Assembly (NCBI RefSeq): GCF_021730395.1
Contig: NC_069378.1
Coordinates: 26,434,001 to 26,498,000, forward strand
DNA: 64,000 bases
Direction of reading: 5' to 3'
Source: Mercenaria mercenaria
Lineage: Eukaryota > Mollusca > Bivalvia > Venerida > Veneridae
Both the position numbers and the translations under genes were made by a program. The notes beneath the pieces were generated by a model that worked only from the letters and a program-made list of their open reading frames with translations, ran no database searches and was not told the DNA's origin. Shown piece after piece: positions 1-11,000 of this stretch. Position 1 is the first letter of the stretch. Each line of letters opens with the position of its first letter.

Positions 1-300
1 TTACGAATGATATATATATAAAAAAGTCAACAGAGAAAAAGAAAAACATTTACGATTACAATGTCAAAAAAAAATGATAAGTGGCTGGGGATGGGGATAA
101 CAGAACGCAGGATATCCATAAGCCTTGTACCCAAACACCAGCAACAAATGCATATGTAAGATGGTTACCCTTTTAAATGTACCCTTTAATTCTCAATCCT
201 TCTTCTTAATAGACTAGTCTAGCAACTGAACAAAGTGCAAATATATACATAGGGGTAACTAACTGAACTAACTAAGGTACAAAAACAACAAAATGTCACC

Positions 301-831
301 TTAGTCCCAATTCTCAGAGGACATATATTCATCCAGAGTGAACACCTGGTTCATGTTATAAGGGTAATTATTAGGGAGGATTCTGTGTTCCTCCCTATAC
401 TGAATGAACTGCCGGCGCAGTTCAATAGCTGCTCTATGTCTCGCCGGTAACCTGTCGAGGGCACTCGGGGGATACTGGTCCAAGTTTTTAAGGATGCTGC
501 TATTACAGAAATTTTCAAGCGAGACAAAAGCATCCCTAAATTCGATATGACCCGATTGGAAAAGTTCTTCCTGTAACTGCCAGTAACCATAACTCATGCT
601 TCTGGCAGAGCTTGCATTGAAATAGCGTTCAATAAGGTCTATGACCTTATATTGAAATCCACGTAGACAGATCTCATATAAACGAGAAGGTTCAAAAGAA
701 TGACCTTGATATATTGTCAAGGATCGTACAAAGGACAAGTCCTCCTTTACGGACTCTGGGAGGTTTTCGACTTCCCCTAAAAACCTGACAAAGTCACCGA
801 GAGAATAGATGCTCATTTGTCTGGCAGCCAT
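301..831 (-). CDS. Third ORF of the LTR element, unknown function
   Basis: About 176 aa from the Met at 831 (residues begin MAARQMSIYSLGDF). A Met at 876 would add 15 hydrophobic residues, but these come from the A-rich tract at 855-870 and are probably not coding. The protein is mostly helical and charged, with no Cys-His finger, no signal peptide and no membrane span, so it does not look like an envelope. It lies about 240 bp downstream of pol on the same strand, and no LTR copy separates it from pol, so it is probably an internal ORF of the element. I do not recognise the family. It could instead be an older host or mobile-element ORF next to the insertion. Confidence 0.45.
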   Translation of the reverse strand: MAARQMSIYSLGDFVRFLGEVENLPESVKEDLSFVRSLTIYQGHSFEPSRLYEICLRGFQYKVIDLIERYFNASSARSMSYGYWQLQEELFQSGHIEFRDAFVSLENFCNSSILKNLDQYPPSALDRLPARHRAAIELRRQFIQYREEHRILPNNYPYNMNQVFTLDEYMSSENWD

Positions 832-1071
832 CGTAATTAATAAGCAACTGGCTGGAAAAAAAAAAAAAACCAACAAAGAAGTTATAACTTACGGACATGA
901 AAGATAATAAACAAATACAAACAACAGTTACATATTTACAACAATTCTGAAGCCTTATAATAATCCAGCAATAGAATACAATAATGACTGCACACGACTA
1001 GAATTCCGTTTTCTTAGAATTTTAGTTTTGTCACGTAAATGCTGCACCCTTCCCGGGGGGGGTGAGATACT
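832..1071. other. Spacer between pol and the third ORF
   Basis: Non-coding spacer of the LTR element with an A-run near 855-870 and a G-run near 1056-1063. No promoter or splice signal is convincing. A purine-rich stretch on the minus strand near 1045-1055 resembles a polypurine tract, but no LTR copy follows it. Confidence 0.3.
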
Positions 1072-4000
1072 TCAAGTTTTGAAAAAAGCAGGTTTCACTG
1101 AGACCTGATCTACTTCCATGTCTTCATGGTTACTACATGACGTAACGTCAGAGGAGGAGTCTGATTCAGCTTCGATAGGTGTATTTTTGTTAATTAGGGA
1201 AGGGTCCGAGTTACCATCACTGTTTTGCCTATGCTTGCGTCGTCGCAATTTTCTTTGTATTTCGGCCAGGGGAATGTCACTATCGTCACTGTTAGAGGAA
1301 TCTGAACGTTCGATTACTAATCTTTTAGTTCTATAATTAATAGGTTTCTGTTTGGTATGTGAGGATGCTGTATCAGAATCTGAGGAAGAGTCAGAACTGG
1401 AAATAGCTGCAGCTTGTGTAACTTTTCTCATAGAATTTGGAACATTTTCTACACCCCAGTCATCTATGTTTGCTTTTTTCAAATTACCAGCATGTGCATG
1501 AACGATAGAACTGTCTAATACATTACGAATTACAAAAGTAACTGGAGTTTTCTTTTCAATGATTCGGAAATACGGAGAATATCTATTGTCAAGTTTATTT
1601 TTGCGAGCATTATTTTTTAAGAATACAGCATCACCCACATCAAAAGTTACGTCCTGAGCATTTTCGTTTGCATACCTTTCTTGCTTACGTTTTGCCTCTT
1701 CTAAGTTCTTTTTAGCCAATGTGAAAGCTTTATGTTGTTGTTCTAAAGCTATTCGATGTTCAGATTCACCTAAGTATTTTCGACGGGGACGTAAGATATT
1801 ATCCAAAGGCAGGAAGGGGTCTCGACCATACAACAAAAAGAAAGGTGAAAATTTTGTACTCTCACTCGGAGTAAACCTAATGCTAGCCAAGCCCTGTGCT
1901 AAATAAGTGTCCCAGTTCTTAGAGTTTCCACATTTTGATATGACATCCTTAATCGTTCGGTTACATCTCTCAACTTTAGCATTAGCCTGTGGTCTATAAA
2001 CTGATGTCCTAATGTGGGAAATGCCAAGTTCTTTTGTAACATAACTTATTATCTCATTGCAGAATTCTGAACCATTGTCAGTTACAATTTGAAGGCAGCT
2101 CGAAAACCTTGGAAATATCTCATCAATCAGAATTGACGCAATAACTTCAGCATTTTTAGATTTAATAGGGAAATACTCAGGCCATCCCGTAAGCCAGTCT
2201 ACAAATCCAATTGCATACCTATTCCCAGCTAATGTAGTTTCCATAGGACCAATTAAATCCATACTAACTTTTGAAAAAGGATAATTTGGAATTTCTGTTC
2301 TTTGAATTGGTACCTGACTTGTACTTTTTGATCGCATTTGACAAGTAATGCAACTGGATACATAGTTTAATAGTTGTTTGTAAAGATTAGGCCAATGATA
2401 CTTTTGTTTAATAGAGTCGTAACACTTATCTGCCCCCATGTGACCTAGCTTATCATGGTACTGTGTGATAACGGAATCTCTAAGATGCTCAGGAATACAT
2501 AACCTTAATATAGGGTCACCCTCGGGATCTGAAATGAAATAGAGGATATCATCAAGGACAACATATTTATTACTTGCTTTGGAGGGATCTTGCTTTTTAA
2601 GCAACTGTTTTAAGTCTACTAATTCCTTATCTTTAGATTGTTCTATCGACATGTTGAGATTACCACTGTCGAATGTTGGCCTCACGAAGGTTTTTGACGT
2701 TTGTGGTGACTGAGGTTGCTGGTTGCTAACATGTTTGTTAGGATCTATCCGATTTATATTAACCATGCCTATTTCATAAGTATTATCATGGATATCATCC
2801 TTACTGTTAATTTCAGCCTCTTGTTCTTTTGTCAGAGGGGGATGATTGATGCGCGAAAACATATCTGCGCATGTATTTTCAAAACCTTTGATGTATTGTA
2901 TCTCTACGTCAAAACTGGAAATAGCTAAAGCCCACATCTGTACCTTCCTGTTTTGCATTGGAGATTGCAGGAGGTATTTCAACGGCAAGTGATCGCATTT
3001 CACCACAGTATGACAATTGTGAATATATGGAAAAAAACGTTCCAAACTGTACTTAATTGCATAACATTCCTTCTCTAAAATGCTCCATTTCTGTTGTGAA
3101 GGACTAAGTCTATGAGAAAGGTAGTGGATAGGCTTCTCATTGGGAACGTTTGGTAGGATTCTTTCATCAGGCTCACACTCTTGCACGAGTACGCCCGAGA
3201 TACATGTATCCGAGGCATCCGTGTATATAATATACCCTTTATTTAAGTCAGGATAACCTAGCATTGGTATTTCTGTTAAACTTTTCTTCAATTCACGGAA
3301 ACTTTTCTCACATTCATCGGTCCAATGAAATCTTGCATATTTTTTAGTTAAGGCTATCAGGGGTTCTGCAATTTTTGAAAATTTTCCAGTAAATCTTCTG
3401 TAGTAGCTGGCCATCCCAAGAAAAGAACGAACGGCTTTGGCAGTTGTAGGTGCAGGGAGATTTTGAATGACTTTAACCTTATCGGGATCAGGCTTAATAC
3501 CTTTTTCACTGACTACAAACCCGAGATATTTGGTTTCTGGTTGGAAGAAGCTACACTTTTTAAGCTTAAGTTTAAGCTTGTGCTCACGTAACCGATTAAA
3601 TACTGTTTGCAAATGTTTTAAATGATCATCTAAAGTTTCGCTTACGATTAAAATGTCATCAAGATAGCAAAATGCAAACTTTTCACATGAAGCAAGCACT
3701 ATAGACATGAGTTCTTGGAATACAGGGGGTCCATTAGAAACCCCAAATGGGAGGACATTGAAAGAAAATAGCCCACGGTGACTTGTAAAGGTAACCTTCT
3801 CTTTATCTTCTTCTCTCATCTTAATTTGCCAGTAGCCACTCAAGCAATCAAGGGAAGTGAAGTATTTTGACCCTCCTAGTAGAGCTAGGATTTCATCAAT
3901 TCTAGGTAGGGGCCAGGAGTTCTTTTTTGTGATTCTGTTTAACCTTCTAAAGTCTATACACAGTCTCTTTGAGCCGTCCTTTTTGTCAACAATAACAATA

Positions 4001-5070
4001 GGAAAGCTCCAGGGAGAGGATGACCTTTCTATTATTTTTGCCTCCAACATCTCGTCAATTGCCTTATCTACTACTGGCCTATTTTTCAATGGAGTGAAAT
4101 AAGGTCGTAGCTTGATAGGGGGACTATCACCGGTATCAATTTTCATTGTTACCGTATCAGTCTGACTTAAATCCGTATTACTTTTAGCAAAGATATCAAG
4201 ATTTTTCCTGATAACAGGTAATAACAAGTGTTTGAACTCTGTCGGGCAATTGACCTCTCCTAAAGGATTAATATTGTCGGAATCCTTATCAGTGTTGAAT
4301 GAATTCATTTTATCTCCACTTGACCCAAAGGTGGTTATGTTGACCTCGTTCACCTTTTCTGCCTTAGCAATGATACAGTTTTTGCGTATGCTCATTGTTT
4401 TGTTAGTATTGTTTACAATTAATACGGGAAATCTCCCATCTGGCCCTATTTTAACTACACTATTTGTAACTAAAAGGCCCGGCTCATTCGTCATGTAACC
4501 TTCGGTAGTAGGAGAAATCTCATAAACAGAGGGTGGAAAATGTGAAGTTGTCCGTATTCTTGCTTCACATGTTTGCGAAGTTTGCGGTTTAATGACCTGT
4601 TTTTTCTGTATCCTAACTATCGAAAATATGTGTAAATCCTGTTCTAAAGGGATATAATTTCGGCCTATCCTTAGTCTTTGCAAGTCATAATAAACACGAA
4701 CTCCAAAGTTGTACAAGAAATCTTTTCCTAAGATAACATTTCGTGTCATATCAGAAACGACAAAAAACAAATGGTTTAATTTCATTCCACCTATTTTGAA
4801 ACTTAGCCTACATGATCCATGAACCTTAAGCTGCCCGCCATTAACTGATTGCAAATTTATATTTTTCTTTGATAATCTTGGTGGGAATGATAAAGAGTCA
4901 TAAACTTTTTTATGAATCAAAGTCAATTCACTGCCTGAATCAATTAAAGCCTTGTAGTTTTGTTTACCAATTTTTACTAAACAAGAATTAGGGTTATCTG
5001 CCTTATTAAGATGATAAACTTTTTTAATTGGATATTTAAATCTCCTCCCAACGGCTTCTTTTTGTGAGGA
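1072..5070 (-). CDS. pol: Pol polyprotein of the Ty3/gypsy element
   Basis: Retrotransposon polyprotein. In order along the minus strand: retropepsin with active-site DSG at about 4930-4945; reverse transcriptase with the YLDD box (FCYLDDILIV, near 3650-3690); RNase H beginning YIIYTDAS (about 3200-3240); integrase with an HHCC zinc-binding region (GHMGADKCYD to CITCQ, about 2340-2460), a catalytic core (SMDLIGP, then VTDNGSEF) and a chromodomain-free C-terminus with a GPY/F-like stretch (YSPYFRIIEKKTP). An acidic Ser/Asp-rich tail closes the protein. RNase H before integrase places it in Ty3/gypsy. The frame is open upstream of the first possible start and approaches the gag stop in another frame, consistent with the gag-pol recoding this family uses. 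The exact start is not set. Confidence 0.93.
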   Translation of the reverse strand, partial: SSQKEAVGRRFKYPIKKVYHLNKADNPNSCLVKIGKQNYKALIDSGSELTLIHKKVYDSLSFPPRLSKKNINLQSVNGGQLKVHGSCRLSFKIGGMKLNHLFFVVSDMTRNVILGKDFLYNFGVRVYYDLQRLRIGRNYIPLEQDLHIFSIVRIQKKQVIKPQTSQTCEARIRTTSHFPPSVYEISPTTEGYMTNEPGLLVTNSVVKIGPDGRFPVLIVNNTNKTMSIRKNCIIAKAEKVNEVNITTFGSSGDKMNSFNTDKDSDNINPLGEVNCPTEFKHLLLPVIRKNLDIFAKSNTDLSQTDTVTMKIDTGDSPPIKLRPYFTPLKNRPVVDKAIDEMLEAKIIERSSSPWSFPIVIVDKKDGSKRLCIDFRRLNRITKKNSWPLPRIDEILALLGGSKYFTSLDCLSGYWQIKMREEDKEKVTFTSHRGLFSFNVLPFGVSNGPPVFQELMSIVLASCEKFAFCYLDDILIVSETLDDHLKHLQTVFNRLREHKLKLKLKKCSFFQPETKYLGFVVSEKGIKPDPDKVKVIQNLPAPTTAKAVRSFLGMASYYRRFTGKFSKIAEPLIALTKKYARFHWTDECEKSFRELKKSLTEIPMLGYPDLNKGYIIYTDASDTCISGVLVQECEPDERILPNVPNEKPIHYLSHRLSPSQQKWSILEKECYAIKYSLERFFPYIHNCHTVVKCDHLPLKYLLQSPMQNRKVQMWALAISSFDVEIQYIKGFENTCADMFSRINHPPLTKEQEAEINSKDDIHDNTYEIGMVNINRIDPNKHVSNQQPQSPQTSKTFVRPTFDSGNLNMSIEQSKDKELVDLKQLLKKQDPSKASNKYVVLDDILYFISDPEGDPILRLCIPEHLRDSVITQYHDKLGHMGADKCYDSIKQKYHWPNLYKQLLNYVSSCITCQMRSKSTSQVPIQRTEIPNYPFSKVSMDLIGPMETTLAGNRYAIGFVDWLTGWPEYFPIKSKNAEVIASILIDEIFPRFSSCLQIVTDNGSEFCNEIISYVTKELGISHIRTSVYRPQANAKVERCNRTIKDVISKCGNSKNWDTYLAQGLASIRFTPSESTKFSPFFLLYGRDPFLPLDNILRPRRKYLGESEHRIALEQQHKAFTLAKKNLEEAKRKQERYANENAQDVTFDVGDAVFLKNNARKNKLDNRYSPYFRIIEKKTPVTFVIRNVLDSSIVHAHAGNLKKANIDDWGVENVPNSMRKVTQAAAISSSDSSSDSDTASSHTKQKPINYRTKRLVIERSDSSNSDDSDIPLAEIQRKLRRRKHRQNSDGNSDPSLINKNTPIEAESDSSSDVTSCSNHEDMEVDQVSVKPAFFKT

Positions 5071-5075
5071 GAATG

Positions 5076-5966
5076 CTAGTTTAAACGATTAGGACGACCT
5101 TCCCCATACAGAGCTTTATACTTGTAACAGTCCCTTCTAAAGTGACCTATCTTGCCACAATACCAGCAACTTCTATCCTGCACTTTATTTGTATTATTCT
5201 GATTTCCTGTAATTACAGCATTTACAGATCTCGTACGACAGTATCTTGCCGTATGACCTTTCCTATTACATAGTTGACATCTTCTAGAAGGCCTTAAATG
5301 ATCTACTTCCATAGGTTCTTCTTGCCTACTTGTTTGTTGACCAGATGAATGAGAATCGTAGTCTGTGCCACGCCTCAACGAAAACCTTTTCCTAATATTT
5401 TGCTCTGCTACAGCAGTATTAATAGCAGCTTGTAAAGTTTGCGGATTTTCTCTTAAAACCTTAAACTGTAAATAATCATGTGCTAAACCATCGGTAAAAT
5501 ACCCGATAAGTTGGCGTTCTACCGCACCTAATCCTCCAGGCTGATTAGCGAAAGCCTCAGTTGCCAAAGAGATAAGTCTTTCAGAATAAATTTGTACGCT
5601 TTCCCCAATTTTTTGTTTAACCTCGCGCATTAATGTCAAAGCATGCTGAGGATCAGAAATTTCTGCAAAACGATCTGTCAATTCTGCCTTTAATTGTTGC
5701 CACGTATTATTCGGATGAGCCTGCATATATCTTTGTATGAAATCACTAACTGCCCCTTTGCTAGACTGATATGCAACATACTTAATCCTATCAGCATTAA
5801 GTTGTACCAAAACAGAATATTTTTCTATTTCCTTAATCCAATTCTTAAAAAATTTTGGATTTCCGTCAAATGCTGGTATCGTTTGATTAACGCCCTGCGT
5901 GCTTAATTGTGTACCTAAAGCTTGAATTTCTGTCGCCAGACCTGCTAAAGGATTAGCTTGCGCCAT
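5076..5966 (-). CDS. gag: Gag protein of the Ty3/gypsy element
   Basis: A 296-aa structural protein. The N-terminal two thirds is a helical capsid-like region (FDGNPKFFKNWIKEIEKY at about residues 34-51, typical of retrotransposon gag). A basic linker follows, then two CCHC zinc knuckles, CQLCNRKGHTARYC and CWYCGKIGHFRRDC, in the last 70 residues. These bind the element's RNA. Two CCHC knuckles are usual for several Ty3/gypsy clades of invertebrates, and I do not assign a clade. The Met at 5966 is taken as start because it begins the only long frame and the sequence upstream is leader. Confidence 0.92.
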   Translation of the reverse strand: MAQANPLAGLATEIQALGTQLSTQGVNQTIPAFDGNPKFFKNWIKEIEKYSVLVQLNADRIKYVAYQSSKGAVSDFIQRYMQAHPNNTWQQLKAELTDRFAEISDPQHALTLMREVKQKIGESVQIYSERLISLATEAFANQPGGLGAVERQLIGYFTDGLAHDYLQFKVLRENPQTLQAAINTAVAEQNIRKRFSLRRGTDYDSHSSGQQTSRQEEPMEVDHLRPSRRCQLCNRKGHTARYCRTRSVNAVITGNQNNTNKVQDRSCWYCGKIGHFRRDCYKYKALYGEGRPNRLN

Positions 5967-6143
5967 ACTAGAAGGAAGGGGAAAATAAACAGGACTTACA
6001 GTTTTCTCTTATGTGTCCTTCTGCAATCTTCAGTCACACTGTCCCTTGACACAAATCTGTCCTTGCACTGTGTAAAATTGCTGGAACCGCTAAAACTAGA
6101 GTATAAAAGTCTACACATAAAATAATTGCTGGTCACGAGCACC
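5967..6143 (-). other. Leader of the LTR element with candidate primer-binding site
   Basis: Untranslated leader upstream of gag. Its distal end, read on the minus strand, starts TGGTGCTCGTGACC (about 6130-6143), which fits a primer-binding site complementary to a tRNA 3' end ending CCA. The tRNA was not identified. The LTR would begin just right of 6143. Confidence 0.4.
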
Positions 6144-6960
6144 AAGAAGAGCGATGTACCCCTATCAGCCGTTTTTAATATATAGTTCGTTAGTCGATCG
6201 TATAGTGGATTTTATTTAGTACAAAAAAACATGAGGTACAAAGTTCTTTAAATATGATTTATTCATTCCAAATCCCGTAATCATCCTGAATTAATTAATA
6301 CATAATAACTCTCTCTCTAGATGCACATTTAAAATAAATAATTCTATCTTTCTTAAATTAATTTATCCATAGTTCCAAAATAGTCCTTTGAAATTAAATA
6401 AGTTTAATAAAAATAATTATAATTTAGAATCTTATATGCCAAAACTGAGAGACACCCATCATCTTACAGCTCTGTTCGAAAGCTGAGGCGCTCTGCAGTC
6501 TATCGAGGAGACCAGAGTTATATAGCAAAACCGTAAAAGATGATGTGTCAACTGCTGACCATTTCTCATGCCACCTTAGTGGAATTAGTATATAATATAT
6601 TCTAACAAGGTATATTTAAGGAAAGCAATCCAGTAACATCTTATAATAAGGATAGATATCTGCACGCCGAATAGATACCACGGTGGAACTTTTCATGCTT
6701 TATCTAAACTTGCTGACCCTTAAATTAGTCTCGCCTTTACTATAGTCGAGCTATCTTAAAGAAAATGAATATGATTTCAATTTTAGAAAACAGTGAAAAC
6801 AATAAAAACTCTCCTTAATAATTACCATAACGATACAGTCATAGTATTATACTGATCACAACACCACAAAGTGTACTTGTACAAAAAAAGAAGACAAAAT
6901 CGTTTCAGTACATACCAAATAAATTACATCTTCTCTTGTTAAATTAATGTTTTCTCAACT
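6144..6960 (-). repeat. Probable 5' LTR of the Ty3/gypsy element
   Basis: The sequence next to the candidate primer-binding site carries promoter-like and polyadenylation-like signals on the minus strand in LTR order: a TATATAA box at about 6517-6525, a likely start region just downstream (about 6490), then AATAAA at 6211-6216. The outer (right) edge is uncertain, anywhere from about 6.6 to 7.35 kb. The LTR partner lies outside the window, so this is inference from signals and position. Confidence 0.4.
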
Positions 6961-8000
6961 AAAGCTACCATTTTTGGTTGCGGGTTTATCCCGCTACCAA
7001 AGTTAAAGTGTATTTCTGACAATCATAGCATCTTTATTTGATTCCGAATCACATCCAAAGGATGTTCATGTGCTACACAAAATAGTCCCATTCATGAACA
7101 ATGCGGATGAGTTATCAATGAACAAGCAGTTCTTATTCAACCTTTGTCCACTTGCACTGACCATTTAGATTATATAAGATCTATCAATGATAAGGTATTC
7201 CGGCCCATGGTTACATCACAAGCTGGGTCAGGCAGAGTTCATCTTAGATATGAGGCACATTAAATTTGTATTTGTTTCTCATTCATGTATATTCATAGAC
7301 TGGCATTTAAACAGAAAATAAATCTACCAAAAAACCCGCAACCAGCAGACATTTCAAGGCTTTGATTTTTTTATGAGCTTATATGGTAAATAGTAGAAAA
7401 ATCATAAGTACTTATAATTTAAAATTTGTGTTGTTTATTTGAAAGTTTTCTGATAACAGCTCCGGATTTCCTTATTGACCAAAACTGTTTAACACCAGAG
7501 TTCTCCTATACTTTAGAGCAATACGTCCGCATGTGATCTGTCAGCATTAAATTTCCAGCATTAAATTTCCGGCATTGAATGTATGCACGCATTGAATGTA
7601 TACACTATCTAAATCTAACCATATAACCTTTAGTCAGTATTAAGTGCACTCAATACGTGCGTACATCCAATAGGGGCGATTTAATGTTGGTGTATGTGAT
7701 CTGTAATTTCAGTTGATGCTGACACACTGGTGAACGAGAGAGCAAATATCAAAATCAAAGAATTATATTTCACAATGTTGCAACTTGTTATAAAACATGC
7801 GTTTTCATGAACGCCCTGCTATATATGCGCGGTATGTCGGTATGTCTACAGGTAATATTGTATAATCCTGGCTTTTCTGTGACATTTTGTAGCCTCGCTG
7901 TAAATAGTACACATCGTTAGAATTAAGAAGGCTCAATTTATATAAACACAATTCGGAAAGGCCCGAGCAGATTTACACTGCAAAATATACATGTATAACC
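6961..8000. other. 3' flank of copy 1 gene with an inverted pair
   Basis: No coding region. GGTTGCGGGTTT at about 6974-6985 recurs inverted as AAACCCGCAACC near 7333-7344, enclosing about 350 bp, which may mark a small inverted-repeat element. AATAAA on the minus strand (7434-7439) is a possible poly(A) signal for the gene ending at 8001, about 560 bp past its stop. Confidence 0.35.
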
Positions 8001-11000
8001 CTATTGCTTCCGCCTTAACATCATCCTTGTTTTGGATATTCGTTCGTCACTGTAACCTGCCCACAAATGGCGACACTCTTCGGATCCAACATCTCCGTTT
8101 AGATTTGAACTAGGAACATCGTGCTGACATAAGTTGTACCACCATGCACTCTAAAATATATTAACAAAAATTTTTTTCACACACAATGAAACAAATTCAT
8201 ATGAATAATTCAAATCATACGTATATTTTCTCATAAGTTTCACGTGTATATACTTGTATGCTAATGCATTTATGACGTTTTGTTTCGAAGTAAATACTGT
8301 TTAAACCTGAGTGTAAACAAATGTTGACCTCCATTATTTTATCGCGTCGCAATACATTACTAACTAAATCCCGTTTATTTTTCATCTTTTACTTTTTTTT
8401 ACTGAACTCAAGAAGCGATTTTAAAGAACCTTAAAGGAATAGAACCTTAAAGGATAGGAATAACTGTTTAATTCTTGACGCAGTTTTAAAAAGAAAAGGT
8501 ATGCATACTCGACAAAACTGGGAACAATTGACTGTATCTTCTTCATCATTGTCCATATCATGCGTTGAAAATTTCATGTTGTTTACCCCAGTCAAATCAT
8601 CGCCGGGAATATTTAAAGATGGATCATAACTGAATGATCCCACCGAGATGGTATAGTCTAATGTGGCGTTACTTATGCCAAAATCCTGCAATGAAATTAA
8701 AGGATGATGCTAAAATACCCTTTTCATGTACATGAAGAATTATAGAACAAATCTTGTGAGAGCTTCCTACCTTAAACAGCTCTTTAAATTGGAAATATTG
8801 TATAGACTACATGATTAATGACAATTATAGTTGCAATAAGCTTTTTCGTTCACATCCTACGAGTTGAAATTAAGTCAAACTATTGGCTAAGATAAAACTG
8901 AATTGCATTCAGTTATAGGTTTAACGTTTTTGGTCTAAGGTTCAGTTATTGATGACTTATTATTTTTATATATAAGGTTTTACATAGGTTCACAGACATT
9001 AAAAAGAAAAATGGCGCGTAGAAATGGTAGTCAGGTTGTTTGCCAATAGGTTTGTTTTCAACACTTACACGCTAGATTTTTACTTGAGGTATTTGTATTT
9101 TTTTCTATCCTTTTTTTACCCTACACAGGGAAACTTTTTTTGCCATAAGCAGAACTTTGATAAGAATTTATTGCATAAGGAAGATGAAAACAAGAATATT
9201 TTATTACATATGTCAAGCATTTGCATGACAATATTGTATGCCAATCGGAAACCTATTCGGAATGCTTATGTCTAAATTAACAATTGTGATTGTGCAGTCA
9301 AGATAGATTTGAAATGAATTCATACTAAAGGGAAAAAGGTTTTAACTTGCCTTTTGGATCCCTACTATCTTTAAAATCGAAAATGTAAATATGTAACCGG
9401 AAATTATTTTGTAACAAAAGGTGTAAAACTCTCTTAAGTACTAATAAAAGAATATATAGTTAAAATTATTATCTATCTAATGCAGATATTTTTCTTTAAG
9501 GATTCTCTATCAGTCCTGATCATTTTTATAGGTTATAGTCATTGTGATGTAACATATCAACTTAATTGTAATTTCCAGAAAAACAGCAATGGTTTTTGAG
9601 ATCTTTTTTTTGTAATTGATATATAAAAAAAATTCCTTTCTTTTATTATCGTACGATCTGGATGTCAGTTTGTACATACCTAAAGGACAAAGAAATTGAT
9701 GAAAGATGAAAATTTGATTGTATTTTAAATACAATTGCTCCGTTTCAAGCTCAGATTGCTTCAGCTATTTGGTCCAAGAGCTTTTCTACAGATCTGTAAA
9801 ATCAGGCATCGACTAAATAAAAGATCAAGGTGATTGTGAGCTAAATGCAAATATAAGGATCGGATGATATTTAGGTTAAGTGCTTAGACTATTAGTTAAA
9901 AATATACTCGCCACCAAATTTTTCCTTTTATGAGCTGGATTTTTATTTACAGTTGTCTGAAGTAAATTTCTATGGATGTGTAAAGACAATATTTGTAAAA
10001 TTATTATTCTTTATGTATAACGTTGAACTCACCATGAACTTAAAAGAATAAAATAGATTGTAAATATGTGATTTTAATAATTATAGATTTTTGGCATATG
10101 ACAAAAACAAACGAATACAGTACAACCACTATATCACAGAATAATGTTTAGATGGTCATCATTTCCACTACATCATTTTTAACATGCAGTCTACTTATGA
10201 CTTTATTGTTAGGTTATGACGTTTTTATTTTTCTTGAAAAATGATTAATAAGATAGATGAGCCGCGCCATGAGAAAATCAACATAGTGTGTTTGCGACCA
10301 GCATGGATCAAGACCAGCCTGCGCATCCGCGCAGTCTGGTCAGGATCCATGCTGTTCGCTTACAAAGCCTATTGCAATTAGAGAAATCGGCAGCGAACAA
10401 CATGGATCCTGACCAGACTGCGCGGATGCGCAGGCTGGTCTGGATCCATGCTGGTCGCAAACCCACTATGTTGATTTTCTCATGGCACGGCTCAGATGTA
10501 TCTCAGTAAAAACATCTTACTTGATATAGTGCGACAGCTCTGTCATTGTTAACGTTCTCTATGTCAATTCGCAGCTCATATGTACCTAAATATAACACAA
10601 GAAGAGTTGATACATTATAAGGTATTTTTCTGTACTTTAAAATGGAAAATAGCATTTTCAGCTCAGTAATCTATGGTAGTTACATTTTCTCAACGGTCCA
10701 TATTTTTGCATCGGTTGGCAAAATATTACTTTATGAACAGGCTTAATCAAACCGAGCCTGCATCATTTAAAGTATGTCAAGTTAGGCGATCTATGATTTT
10801 CCACTTCTTTTATCTATATAGTTATATGCAACTATTTACTTGCTTTAATAAATATTTTCAGATTAGCATCTATCTGACGTAAGATACAAAGTTTTTAACT
10901 TTAAATCCCGTTTATTTGAATTAAGTGTATCTAATTCATCAATTTTTTGAGCATCATCTAACCTTCAAATGAATAAATGGGTAATTTAAGTTCTGACCTT

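Larger units (their letters stand above)
1..6960 (-). mobile_element. Ty3/gypsy-type LTR retrotransposon, cut by the left window edge
   Basis: An LTR-retrotransposon reading leftwards: probable 5' LTR (about 6144 to 6.6-7.0 kb), untranslated leader, gag (5076-5966), pol (1072 to about 5070, order protease-RT-RNase H-integrase, hence Ty3/gypsy) and a further ORF (301-831). No second copy of the putative LTR occurs in positions 1-1070, so the 3' LTR must lie outside the window. Gag and pol look open over their whole length, so the copy looks close to whole and therefore fairly young. Without the LTR pair its age cannot be estimated. The right boundary given here is approximate. Confidence 0.8.

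Noticed and set aside
1045-1071. 3' LTR starting right after pol at a purine tract
   Set aside because: The sequence to its left does not match the putative 5' LTR near 6.1-6.6 kb.
1118-1336. Plus-strand ORFs across 1.1-5.9 kb
   Set aside because: Shadows of the gag and pol frames on the other strand.
10288-10509. ORFs inside the palindromic repeats (also near 31013-31333, 47456-47708 and 49044-49328)
   Set aside because: They recur in every copy on either strand because the GC-rich palindrome has few stops.
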